Origin: Caldicellulosiruptor saccharolyticus DSM 8903
GTDB lineage: Bacteria; Bacillota; Thermoanaerobacteria; Caldicellulosiruptorales; Caldicellulosiruptoraceae
Direction: 5' to 3'
DNA: 64,000 nt
Assembly: GCF_000016545.1 (NCBI RefSeq)
Contig: NC_009437.1
Span: forward strand, 2,630,501-2,694,500
Part shown: piece by piece, positions 25,835-34,713 of the stretch
Numbering within the stretch: position 1 is the stretch's first letter
Layout: the number at the start of each line of letters is the position of its first letter
Translations under genes and position numbers: made by a program
Notes under the pieces: model-generated
Databases searched by the model: none
The model's input: the letters and a program-made list of their open reading frames with translations, nothing else
Told to the model about the DNA's origin: nothing

Positions 25835-27387
25835 TTTATAAAATCTTAATTGCTGATGATGAAAAAATTGTTGTAGACTCAATTAAGTTCATTCTTGAAA
25901 ACAACCTCAAAGAGGAAAATATAGAAATTACAACGTTTTTATCCGGACGGGAAGCCTTAGAAAATTTACTATTTTACCAATACCACATAGCATTTATTGA
26001 TATAAAAATGCCAGATCTGGATGGTCTTGAGCTAATAGAAGAATATCGAAAACTCAGAAATTCCGAATTTCCTCTTTTCATAATAGTTTCTGCTTATGAT
26101 AAATTTGAGTTTGCTAAAAAAGCAATAAAGGAAAAAGCTTTTGCATACATTCTTAAGCCTTACTCAATTGATGATATATTATCAACTATAAAATCAGCTA
26201 TGGTCCAGGTTAACTATATGTTGGCAAAGACAAGAGAGAATATAGAAAAAGATGCTCAATTGATTGTAATGAGGAATCTTCTTGAAAATAGTTTTATCCC
26301 TGCACTTATTTTCAAAAATGCTCTTGATATTGTTGACATTAACCAGTATGAAAAAATTTTTGGGATAAATTTGAAAAGTGGATTTTTGTGTGTTTTAACT
26401 CTTAAGGATAAAAGTGATTTTGTATTGAATTTTCGGGAATTAGACAACATCAGAAAAGACATGAAAATATTATTTGAACATAAAGCTTTAATTTCAATTG
26501 GTATGGGAGAATATTTAATATGTTTTTTCCCAGCAAAGGACCAAAAAGAAACTGAATTTCTAAAAGAAAAAGTCCAAGAAATTTTAAAACAAAAGCCATA
26601 CTGGAACAATATAAAAATAGGTTTTAGTGACTTTTATTACTTAGAAGAAGGATATGAAAATGCTTTTTGGGAAGCATATTATAACATTCTTGATATAGAT
26701 ACACCTGATGACAAAGAAGAAAATGAACATTCATTGCTCTTGATTGAAAACTTAGAAGCAAAATTAATACATTCTATTAATAATCCCACACAGGTTCCAC
26801 TAATAGAAAATTACATCAATCAACTTCACAAACTTTATGTTGAAGTATTTGGTGAAAATAATTTAAAATACAAGATGATAAAGTTAATTATTATGTTACT
26901 TCTTGAAACAGGAGCAATAAATAAGGAAGAGTCTTTCGATATAGAGAAAGTAATTACTGAGATACTAAATGCTGACGCTCACCGCATTCTTGAAACATCT
27001 AAAAGGGCAATACTTGCTCTTTTTGGCAATGCAAAAGTAACCCATGAGCAAATTATACATAACGATTCAATAAACAAAGCTATAGATTTTATCAACCAAA
27101 ACTACAATCAGGAGATATCTCTTGCACAAATAAGTGCTATATTTAATTTTAATCCATATTATTTTAGCAAACTTTTCAAAAAATACACTGGCGTGAGTTA
27201 CAAAACTTATCTTACAAAATTGAGAATCCAAAAAGCTTGCGAACTTTTAAAGAATTCATCGAAAAGCATAAAGGAAATAGCTTTTATGGTTGGGTTTTCA
27301 GACCCAAACTATTTCATCAAAGCTTTCAAGAAATTTGTTGGCGTCACACCTTCATTTTTCAGAAACATGCCAGAACAATTAATTTAA
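25831..27387 (+). CDS. yesN: YesN-family response regulator with AraC DNA-binding domain
   Basis: 518 residues. The receiver domain has the acidic pair in LIADDEK, the phosphorylated aspartate in HIAFIDIKMPDLDG and the switch lysine in AYILKPYSIDD. A middle region of about 270 residues is poorly conserved. The C-terminal AraC-type double helix-turn-helix (from AIDFINQNYNQEISLAQISA to VGVTPSFFRN) is complete. It should activate the divergent xylFGH-like operon when phosphorylated. Four-base overlap with the kinase gene shows tight coupling. Confidence 0.92.
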   Translation: MIYKILIADDEKIVVDSIKFILENNLKEENIEITTFLSGREALENLLFYQYHIAFIDIKMPDLDGLELIEEYRKLRNSEFPLFIIVSAYDKFEFAKKAIKEKAFAYILKPYSIDDILSTIKSAMVQVNYMLAKTRENIEKDAQLIVMRNLLENSFIPALIFKNALDIVDINQYEKIFGINLKSGFLCVLTLKDKSDFVLNFRELDNIRKDMKILFEHKALISIGMGEYLICFFPAKDQKETEFLKEKVQEILKQKPYWNNIKIGFSDFYYLEEGYENAFWEAYYNILDIDTPDDKEENEHSLLLIENLEAKLIHSINNPTQVPLIENYINQLHKLYVEVFGENNLKYKMIKLIIMLLLETGAINKEESFDIEKVITEILNADAHRILETSKRAILALFGNAKVTHEQIIHNDSINKAIDFINQNYNQEISLAQISAIFNFNPYYFSKLFKKYTGVSYKTYLTKLRIQKACELLKNSSKSIKEIAFMVGFSDPNYFIKAFKKFVGVTPSFFRNMPEQLI

Positions 27388-27410
27388 TTTTTGTAAAGAG
27401 GGATGATTTT

Positions 27411-28430
27411 ATGACCCGAACATTGTTTAAAAAATCAAATAATTTAACCAGGAAAAACCTCTTAAAAACCACACTTTGGTTATTTATCTTTATCACTTTA
27501 CTGGTAGTTGTTGTTATCTATTTGTTATATTTTTTAAAAATTTACAACAAAATGCATACTATCGTCAAGCCATCAAAAGTGGTCATTGGCTTTGCAATGG
27601 GAACATTGAAAGAGGAGAGATGGTTTAAAGACAGAGACATTTTAATTGCCAAAGCTCACGAGAAAGGTTATGAGGTTGAATGGGTGAATGCAAATGAAAA
27701 CGATGTGGAACAAATAAATCAGGTGAAATTTCTTCTTAGCAAGAACATCAATATTTTGATAATTGTGCCTAACAATTATGAAAAGTGTAGCAGCGCTGTT
27801 AACCTTGCCAAAAAGCGTGGTATCAAGGTTATTAGCTATGACAGGCTTGTGAGAAATAGCGATATAGATGTATATGTATCATTTAACAACTATAAAGTCG
27901 GAGAACTTATGGCAAAGTGGCTTATAAAAAAAGTTCCTCGAGGCAATTACGCTTTTCTACTTGGGGACCCCGGTGATTATAATGTTCAGATGATCAAAGA
28001 AGGATACCATAAGGTATTAGACCCTTTTATAAAGAAAAAACAAATTAATATTGCATTAGAGAAATACTGCTATAATTGGAGAAAAGAGTATGCATATAAT
28101 TATATTACCAATCTTTTAGACCAAAACAAAAGAATTGATGCTATATTAGCATCAAACGATTCTCTTGCTGAAGGAGCCATTATGGCACTTTCTGAAAAAA
28201 GATTAGCAGGAATTGTGCCTGTCACAGGGCAGGATGCAGACATTTCAGCTTGTCAAAGAATTATCAAGGGTACCCAACTTATGACTGTTTATAAGCCCAT
28301 CGATAAACTTGTCGATTTGACCTTTGAAATAGTAGATAGGTTGATAAATAACAAAAGTCTTAACCCACCTTTAATGTTAAATAACGGTTACAAAAATGTC
28401 CCTACGTTTTTCTTGACTTTGTCAGTTTGA
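27411..28430 (+). pseudogene. Membrane-anchored XylF-like sensor (XylFII-like), 3' end cut by IS1634
   Basis: The protein starts MTRTLFKKSNNL at 27411 and has an N-terminal membrane helix (about 24-48) followed by a XylF-like binding domain: IGFAMGTLKEERWFKDRDIL, IIVPNNYEKCSSAV, VISYDRLVRN, ILASNDSLAEGAIMAL, VTGQDADISACQRII. These align with xylF at 22092-23147. At codon 334 the frame enters an insertion sequence and stops after five foreign residues (LTLSV). The missing 31 residues survive after the element at 30410-30503, so the original length was 364. XylFII proteins of this form bind xylose and activate LytS. The truncated 339-residue product keeps almost all of the fold but lacks the last strand and helix, so function is doubtful. 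Confidence 0.85.
28396..28411. repeat. Target-site duplication, left copy
   Basis: ATGTCCCTACGTTTTT, identical to 30394-30409, flanks the insertion sequence exactly at its inverted-repeat ends. Removing the element and one copy restores the sensor reading frame. Confidence 0.93.
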
Positions 28431-30393
28431 AACTCAAAAAGCTTGGGAGGACTGGGATTGACAAAATATGGACCTCAATTTTGTCACTACATCATTTGCT
28501 AATACCAATAAATTCTAAGCCTTCCTCATATGTGATGAAATTTTTCGGCCCCTTTATCTTCATCACATTCAGTATATCTCCAGCTCCTCCTTCTGTCCTT
28601 TGCTTTATCAAATATTTCTTCCCTTTTATCTCTATTTCAATAAAATTCATTGAATCTATTGCTTCCATTATCCCTTCACTACTTATTCCTTTACCTTTTT
28701 TCCTCAAAATATATTCCAATGTCCTCTGTAATAAAAATGCCAAAAAACATATCACAAAATGTCCTTTTATTCTGCTTTCTGTAAAGTGATATATCGGTCG
28801 TACTTCTAAACAGCTTTTCATTACTCTGAATGACTGTTCTATCTTCCATAAATCGTGATATGCTCCTAAAACTTCTTCTACATCCATATCCTTTTTGCTC
28901 GTTTGTATTGCATAGTAACCGTCAAACTTCTCATCTCGTTTTATCGCTTCCTCATCCAATACATATTCTTCTGACTTTGATTTCTTCTTCAAATATTTCC
29001 TCGCACCTTTTTTCTCTAAGGCTGTTATACTTCCTTTGTTCTCTAAAAGCTCTTTGGCTTTTGATACCAATCTCTCTCTGTCTTCTTTGTCTTTCTTAGC
29101 TCTCTTGCTTGAATACGTTATTATCAGTCTCTCTTCTATTTTAAACTCTTTACCCTCTTCATCCTTGATAACATTTGTTCTTTCCAATACCTTATATTTG
29201 AATTCATCCCCATAAATTTCTTCAGCATTCAAACAACTTTTTCCATCAAGCCTTTTATATCCTTCTTGCTCAAATACTTCATCTAAAACTTCTTTACTTG
29301 CATTCTTTAATCTGCTTGCTACTATATAATCGTATCCCGCTTCTTTTATCATCTTTAAATTTAATCTGCTGTTGAGCCCTTTGTCTGCTACTATCACTAT
29401 CTTATCTATACTAAATTTTTCCTTCAGTTTCCTCAGTATCTTTACCATTGTCTTGCTATCTATTGTATTGCCAGGAAAAAGTTCATAACCTATCGGCCTG
29501 CCTTCTTTGTCTACCAAAAGCCCTAACACAACCTGTACTTCATTTATCTTGTTGTCTTTGCTAAAACCAAAATTTTTAAGTTCATCGGCTCTACAACTCT
29601 CAAAGTATATTGTCGTCACGTCATAAAAAACTACATCAACTACCATCTTAAATAAATCCCTATTTTTCTGATACAGATACGTCTCTAAATCTTCTTTTAT
29701 ACTGTCAAGAAAATCTAAACACCTGTACAACTGATTTAAATCTATATCCTCTTCAAATCCAAAATATTTATTTCTCTGATGATAAGTTCTTAGTTTGCTC
29801 ATAGGTTCTATCAATCTCTGTATGGTCATTAAAAAACTTACTTTGTCTACATCAAATTTTATCTTTCTCCCTTTTGTTGCTCTCTCTTTTAAAAACTTAT
29901 CTATTTCAAGTTCTTCCCATAACTTTCTGAATACAATGTATCCCCAATTTTTTATAACTGCATCCGATACATCCTCTTCAGATTCAATAGTAACAGCTTT
30001 TGTATTCCCAGTAGTTGTTTTTTCAACAATGTCGGATAGTTTTTTTACAATGTTTTTAAAAGCAGGATCACTTTTGAGAAGATCAAGTCTACCAAAATTA
30101 AATAACACTCTTTGTTTTACCTTGCCATTTTCACGATAGTTTTCGACTAATCTAACATACTGGTAACCGCCAGCATTAGTTATTTTGACAAACATATGGT
30201 AACTCCTCAAAGGTATTTTGAGTAATTGTACCACAAAATATTCAAAATGTCAAGTATTTATAGCATATTTCAGACTATAATTTGCCACTACAATTTTTAA
30301 AATTTTTTATTTTTCTATTCTCAAAACCCGCATAAATTAAGACTTTGTTATTTTTTGTTAGCTCAAAAACTCCTCCTAACTGACAAAGTCAAG
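28412..30393. mobile_element. IS1634-family (IS4 group) insertion sequence, 1982 bp
   Basis: The ends are inverted repeats beginning CTTGACTTTGTCAGTT on both sides (the last bases of the right end read AACTGACAAAGTCAAG). It carries one full-length transposase gene on the minus strand and is bordered by a perfect 16-bp direct repeat. Members of the IS1634 group are known for unusually long, variable target duplications, which fits. The intact transposase and perfect flanks mean a recent insertion. Confidence 0.93.
28492..30195 (-). CDS. IS1634-family transposase (DDE)
   Basis: 567 residues from ATG at 30195, seven bases after GAGGAG; an in-frame GTG/ATG further upstream (30234) has no site. 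N-terminal family motif FVKITNAGGYQYVRLVENYR. The catalytic core is seen in VVFYDVTTIYFES (first Asp), IVIVADKGLNSRLNLKMIKE (second Asp) and the late YHDLWKIEQSFRVMKSCLEV, the Y-(2)-R/W-(3)-E-(6)-R-like signature of IS4-group enzymes. It cuts and pastes the element. It appears complete and likely active. Confidence 0.93.
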   Translation of the reverse strand: MFVKITNAGGYQYVRLVENYRENGKVKQRVLFNFGRLDLLKSDPAFKNIVKKLSDIVEKTTTGNTKAVTIESEEDVSDAVIKNWGYIVFRKLWEELEIDKFLKERATKGRKIKFDVDKVSFLMTIQRLIEPMSKLRTYHQRNKYFGFEEDIDLNQLYRCLDFLDSIKEDLETYLYQKNRDLFKMVVDVVFYDVTTIYFESCRADELKNFGFSKDNKINEVQVVLGLLVDKEGRPIGYELFPGNTIDSKTMVKILRKLKEKFSIDKIVIVADKGLNSRLNLKMIKEAGYDYIVASRLKNASKEVLDEVFEQEGYKRLDGKSCLNAEEIYGDEFKYKVLERTNVIKDEEGKEFKIEERLIITYSSKRAKKDKEDRERLVSKAKELLENKGSITALEKKGARKYLKKKSKSEEYVLDEEAIKRDEKFDGYYAIQTSKKDMDVEEVLGAYHDLWKIEQSFRVMKSCLEVRPIYHFTESRIKGHFVICFLAFLLQRTLEYILRKKGKGISSEGIMEAIDSMNFIEIEIKGKKYLIKQRTEGGAGDILNVMKIKGPKNFITYEEGLEFIGISK

Positions 30394-30503
30394 ATGTCCC
30401 TACGTTTTTTATTGACCCAATTGGTGTAGATAAAAGCAACATAAACGAGACGGTAATAAAGGACAATTTCCATACCTGGGAAGAAGTGTATATTGTAAAG
30501 TGA
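30394..30503 (+). pseudogene. 3' fragment of the XylFII-like sensor gene
   Basis: Starts with the second copy of the 16-bp target duplication and continues in the original frame VPTFFIDPIGVDKSNINETV and IKDNFHTWEEVYIVK to TGA at 30501. It aligns with the C-terminus of the intact XylF at 22092-23147 (INVPSILLTPVAVDKSNIDK). It has no start and cannot be expressed alone. Confidence 0.9.
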
Positions 30504-30594
30504 GTTAAAAATTGGGGCTCCCGAAATGAAGTTGACCTGTCCATTAAAAATATACTTTGATGTAAAGCTATAAATTCAATGGGAGGCAAAGTGG

Positions 30595-31335
30595 ATGGGC
30601 AAAAAACTTTACATAGGAACATCTGGCTGGTCATACTCTCATTGGAAGGAAATTTTTTATCCCGCCACTCTGCCTTATGAAAGAAGGCTGGAGTTTTACT
30701 CAAAACACTTTGCGACTTCCGAAGTGAACTCATCTTTTTACCACCTGCCACAGGAAAAAACTATAATAAACTGGTACAGCTGTACTCCAGAAGGTTTTAT
30801 ATTCTCCGTTAAGGCTCCACGGTCCATAACACATTTAAAGAGGTTATCTTCAGCAGATGAAGAGTGGGAAAAGTTTAAAAATAGGATAGACCTACTTAAA
30901 GAAAAACTTGGCCCTATCCTTTTACAATTTCCTCCAAGCTTTAAGAAAAACGAGGAGAACTTACAAAAACTAATAAACTTTTTAAGAGGAAAAGAAAAGT
31001 ACAGATTTGCTTTGGAATTCAGGCATAAAAGCTGGTGTGATGAAGAAGTTTATGAGATTTTGAAAAGTTTGAATGCAGCTTGGACAATAGCGGACTCATC
31101 ACGCTACCCCAAGGCGAAAGTTGTCACAGCAGATTTTTGTTACATTAGAATGCATGGTCCACAAAGTCTTTACAGTTCAAGTTATTCAGATCAGCAACTG
31201 AAAGAATTGGCAGATGAGATAAGGCAGTATGCGAAAGTTTGCAACGAGATTTACGTATATTTTAACAACGATGTAAATGGCTGCGCAGTGAAGAATGCTA
31301 AGACTTTGATGGAGTTTACCTCAGAAATACTTTGA
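30595..31335 (+). CDS. DUF72 (YecE-like) protein
   Basis: 246 residues matching the DUF72/YecE family: the N-terminus LYIGTSGWSYSHWKEIFYPA, the segment YSKHFATSEVNSSFYHLP, GPILLQFPPSFKK, FALEFRHKSW and YIRMHGP. The fold is a TIM-like barrel of unknown activity, cytoplasmic. AATGGGAGG precedes ATG at 30595. It stands alone between the broken sensor gene and a convergent glycosidase gene, so context says nothing about its role. Confidence 0.9.
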   Translation: MGKKLYIGTSGWSYSHWKEIFYPATLPYERRLEFYSKHFATSEVNSSFYHLPQEKTIINWYSCTPEGFIFSVKAPRSITHLKRLSSADEEWEKFKNRIDLLKEKLGPILLQFPPSFKKNEENLQKLINFLRGKEKYRFALEFRHKSWCDEEVYEILKSLNAAWTIADSSRYPKAKVVTADFCYIRMHGPQSLYSSSYSDQQLKELADEIRQYAKVCNEIYVYFNNDVNGCAVKNAKTLMEFTSEIL

Positions 31336-31349
31336 TTCTAAAAATTAAA

Positions 31350-31370
31350 GGTGGGCTTTCAACACCCACC
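31350..31370. terminator. Bidirectional terminator
   Basis: GGTGGG and CCCACC arms with a 9-base loop, followed by CTTTTTATT on plus and preceded by TTAAT on the other side. Placed between the convergent DUF72 and GH30 genes. Confidence 0.75.
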
Positions 31371-31387
31371 CTTTTTATTCAATTACT

Positions 31388-32725
31388 TTACCTTTCCAAA
31401 ACAACAGTTGATATAGACCTTGCTGGGGAGTTTCCACAGAATATTTTATTTTCAATGACCATATTAAACTCTATTTCCTCTGGGTTTTTATTTAGCACAA
31501 CCACCGCCAAAGTATCATCCCCATTCTTTGCTGCCAAAACCTCAAGTCTTGAACTACTGCAGCTGCTTTTGACTATTTTAGCACCCGGCTTTATGAATTT
31601 AGAAAAATGTCCTATATAATAATACGCATTTTGATAATAAATCTTTTTCTGGTCTTTATCAACAATTATCGGTGCGTCACAAAAGTTTCCAACATGATTG
31701 GGGCCTCCAACTGTGTCAAGAACAATATTCCAATCCATAAATCCAATTGTGTAGTTATTAAAATCACCAATTATCTCATGAGCATACCTTTCTCCAAGCT
31801 CCCAAGAACCAAGCTTTACTCCACCTTCCTGACAACCTTCGGTAAACACCAAATTCACATCAGGAAACTCTTCTTTTATTTTTTTGAGCTGGTCAAAATG
31901 GTCTCCTCCATACCAGTGGAATGCAACTCCCCATACAAATTTTGCAGCTTCTTTGTCACTCAAAATTGTCTTTACCCTCTCATATATGATATCTTTGTTG
32001 TGGTCCCATATAAGTATTTTTATATGGGAAAGCCCTTCTTCTTCAAGAGTTGGTCCTAAGCAATCCTTCACAAAATCTCTTTCCTCTTCAGCTGTGTATA
32101 TGCACGACTCCCACACTTGAGTTGCCATTGGTTCATTTTGAACTGTCACTGCCCATATATCAATCCCTTCCTCTTGATAAGCCTTTATAAACTTACAGAA
32201 AAACCTTGCCCATGTTTTTTTATACTCATCTTTCAACTTGCCACCATGGCACATATCGTTATTTGTCTTCATCCAAGCAGGTGGGCTCCATGGCGACACT
32301 AAAATCTTTAAATCAGGACAGTATTTCATTATCCTCTTCAAAAGTGGTATAACCATCTTCTTGTCTCTTTCAATGTTAAAATGTTTTAGCTCAACATCGC
32401 CCTCAACATCATCACAGCTGTAGGTACTTATACAAAAATCACAGCTGTTCATGTGGATTCTACAGAGTTTGTAGCCAAGCCCCTTTTCAGGGTCAAAGTA
32501 ACCTCTTAAAATCTCATCTTGCTGGTGTGGCAAAAGTGATAGTATATTTACCGCAGCAGCTTCAGTCAGTGCCCCACCAAAGCCTATTACCTTTTGAAAT
32601 GTAGTGGATGGATCAATTGTTATAACAGACTCACTTGTTAATTTGTCGCATTCTTTTATATTGTCAACTTGTTGCATGAAAGTGCCTTGCTTTGCTGTTA
32701 TGTAACATGCAATTTTTTTGAACAT
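31388..32725 (-). CDS. GH30 family glycoside hydrolase (intracellular)
   Basis: 445 residues without signal peptide, so cytoplasmic. The (beta/alpha)8 barrel of family GH30 shows FQKVIGFGGALTEAAAVNIL near the N-terminus, VSPWSPPAWMKTN, acid/base Glu198 in WAVTVQNEP and nucleophile Glu296 in VFTEG, with a small beta-sandwich at the C-terminus. The family includes glucosylceramidases, beta-1,6-glucanases and beta-xylosidases; the exact substrate is unclear. It lies 153 bases after the permease genes at 32879-36036 and probably hydrolyses the sugar they import. GGGAGG is 10 bases before the ATG. Confidence 0.92.
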   Translation of the reverse strand: MFKKIACYITAKQGTFMQQVDNIKECDKLTSESVITIDPSTTFQKVIGFGGALTEAAAVNILSLLPHQQDEILRGYFDPEKGLGYKLCRIHMNSCDFCISTYSCDDVEGDVELKHFNIERDKKMVIPLLKRIMKYCPDLKILVSPWSPPAWMKTNNDMCHGGKLKDEYKKTWARFFCKFIKAYQEEGIDIWAVTVQNEPMATQVWESCIYTAEEERDFVKDCLGPTLEEEGLSHIKILIWDHNKDIIYERVKTILSDKEAAKFVWGVAFHWYGGDHFDQLKKIKEEFPDVNLVFTEGCQEGGVKLGSWELGERYAHEIIGDFNNYTIGFMDWNIVLDTVGGPNHVGNFCDAPIIVDKDQKKIYYQNAYYYIGHFSKFIKPGAKIVKSSCSSSRLEVLAAKNGDDTLAVVVLNKNPEEIEFNMVIENKIFCGNSPARSISTVVLER

Positions 32726-32878
32726 CTTTAATTTGCCTCCCTTTGGTTTTCTAATTAAATGAGTTAGTACTGGAATATATATTCATTCTACTTCAAGAGT
32801 TTTTTTGAGTAAATATACTGAATTTTAGAAAAGGTCTCAATTTTGTTGAAAAAAAATAGCCCCCAAGTGCTCAACCTT

Positions 32879-33721
32879 TTACCCCTTCACAGCACCCAGG
32901 GTAACCCCTTTTGTAACCTGTTCGTTCAGGGCAATATATACTATCAGTGATGGAAGAGCTACTATTGTCATTACAGCAAACTGGACAGCATAGTTGGATG
33001 CATACTGACCTGCAAAGTTGTAGACTGAAAATGGTAGGGTCCTGAACCTGTCGGATGTCAAGTATGTTGCTGCCATAATAAATTCATTCCATGTATTCAA
33101 AAAGGTTGTAACAGTTACAGTGACCAGTGCGGGTTTTGAAAGTGGTAGAATAATCTGAAACAGGATTCTAAATATGCCGCAACCATCTATGATTGCCGAC
33201 TCTTCTAAGGCTCGTGGAATACTTCCGATAAACCCCGTCATCAAGAATACTGCCTGTGGCAGCGAAAATGCAACGTATGGAATTATTAGTGCAAAATATG
33301 AATCCAGTATATTAAGTTGTCTGAAAATAACAAAGTTGGGCAGAAGCGTCGCATGAATTGGTATCATGAGCCCCAACAGAACATATGTTAAAACCTTGTT
33401 GCTCCATTTCCACTCCATTCTTACAAATGCATATCCCATCATTAGCGAAAATAGAACAACAAGCAAAACTGATACAACATTTACAATTATACTATTGACA
33501 AAATATTGCGGAATTTTTCCATCTCTCCATGCAAGATAATAATTTATAAACTGTGGTGGATTGGGAATTTTGAGAATATTTGCTCCATATACATCTCCAC
33601 TTTTACAAAGCGAAAAATCAACCAGCCAAACAAGTGGAAACAGCTGTCCAATTGAGAACAGTCCCAGCACGACAATAAGCACAATCCTGCTTTTTTTGTT
33701 GAAACTACTTTCCCGTGCCAC
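32879..33721 (-). CDS. Carbohydrate ABC transporter permease (MalG type)
   Basis: 280 residues from GTG at 33721. GGGAGG sits seven bases before this GTG, whereas an upstream ATG (33736) overlaps that ribosome site and is unlikely. Six membrane helices; the EAA loop is ALEESAIIDGCGIFRILFQI; it ends VTKGVTLGAVKG. Forms the importer with the MalF-type partner 22 bases upstream. Like the others here it lacks a dedicated ATPase gene. Confidence 0.93.
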   Translation of the reverse strand: MARESSFNKKSRIVLIVVLGLFSIGQLFPLVWLVDFSLCKSGDVYGANILKIPNPPQFINYYLAWRDGKIPQYFVNSIIVNVVSVLLVVLFSLMMGYAFVRMEWKWSNKVLTYVLLGLMIPIHATLLPNFVIFRQLNILDSYFALIIPYVAFSLPQAVFLMTGFIGSIPRALEESAIIDGCGIFRILFQIILPLSKPALVTVTVTTFLNTWNEFIMAATYLTSDRFRTLPFSVYNFAGQYASNYAVQFAVMTIVALPSLIVYIALNEQVTKGVTLGAVKG

Positions 33722-33742
33722 GTCAAAACCTCCCATGTCTTG

Positions 33743-34630
33743 TTAAAACTCATAATTTTCTGGTTTAAATATCTTCTGGAAAAGAATATTGACAGCCAAA
33801 CATGCTATAACAAATAGCACTGAAATTGCATTTGCATAACCATATTGATATGAATTAAATGCACGAATGTAAAGATAGTTGGCCAAAAACTGGCTCGCAT
33901 CGCCGGGACCACCATTTGTAGTAAGATAAACTGTTTCCATCTGCTTTAAAGCATATATTATAGCTATAGTAAAATTAACCTTGATAACTGGCTGAAGCAG
34001 GGGCACAGTAATCTTTGTATAAAGCTTAACACCTGTTGCACCATCAATTCTTGCCGCCTCATAAAGTTCTTCTGGTATACCCTTTAGGCCTGCGTAGTAA
34101 ATCAAAAGTGCCCAGCCAAAACCCTGCCACATACAGATTATAATAACTGATATTAAAGCTGTTTTGGTATCCCCCAACCATTGCTGTTTCAAAAATCCCA
34201 AGCGCAAAAAGTCAAGTATCTTGTTTATAAGCCCATATTGAGGGTCGTACAGACTCACCCACATACGCGATGTTACAACAATTGGTATTACGCAGGGTAT
34301 AAAGAATATAGTTCTGAAAATTTTTTCTGCTCTGCCGCCAACTTTATCAATTAATATGGCAAACGTAAGAGCTATTGGGTGTTGAACAAATACATATGCC
34401 AGAGCAAGAAGTATCGCATTTCTAAGAGATTTCCAAAAGGTGGTATCTGTAAAGATTATCTTTTTAAAGTTTTCAAGTCCTATAAAATTTGGCTGACCAA
34501 TTCCTGACCAATCTGTCATTCCAAGATATACGCTGAGTATAATTGGAAAAAGAATTGCAAAAGTGTATATCAATAGTCCCGGCAAAACCAGCAACAAAAT
34601 GGTCCTTTTGTCTGACAAAACCTTGTACAT
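33743..34630 (-). CDS. Carbohydrate ABC transporter permease (MalF type)
   Basis: 295 residues from ATG at 34630, with AAGGAG eight bases before. A longer frame from 34666 has no site. Six membrane helices beginning ILLLVLPGLLIYTFAILFPI; the EAA loop is ELYEAARIDGATGVKLYTKI. Normal length for CUT1 MalF-type proteins. It lies between the binding-protein gene (across a hairpin) and the MalG-type gene. Confidence 0.93.
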   Translation of the reverse strand: MYKVLSDKRTILLLVLPGLLIYTFAILFPIILSVYLGMTDWSGIGQPNFIGLENFKKIIFTDTTFWKSLRNAILLALAYVFVQHPIALTFAILIDKVGGRAEKIFRTIFFIPCVIPIVVTSRMWVSLYDPQYGLINKILDFLRLGFLKQQWLGDTKTALISVIIICMWQGFGWALLIYYAGLKGIPEELYEAARIDGATGVKLYTKITVPLLQPVIKVNFTIAIIYALKQMETVYLTTNGGPGDASQFLANYLYIRAFNSYQYGYANAISVLFVIACLAVNILFQKIFKPENYEF

Positions 34631-34656
34631 ATTGTCACTCCTTGTGAATAAAATTC

Positions 34657-34695
34657 CTGCTCCCAAGACATTCTTTTTAAATATCTTGGGAGCAG
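34657..34695. other. Intercistronic hairpin after binding-protein gene
   Basis: Perfect 12-bp arms CTGCTCCCAAGA and TCTTGGGAGCAG, 15-base loop, no following T-run on the minus strand. Same position as the hairpin at 9930-9962. Confidence 0.7.
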
Positions 34696-34713
34696 ATGAT
34701 TTAATTTTTAGAA

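Noticed and set aside
28427-28789. Plus-strand frame at the left end of the IS1634 element
   Set aside because: Opposite strand of the transposase C-terminus; composition typical of an antisense shadow.
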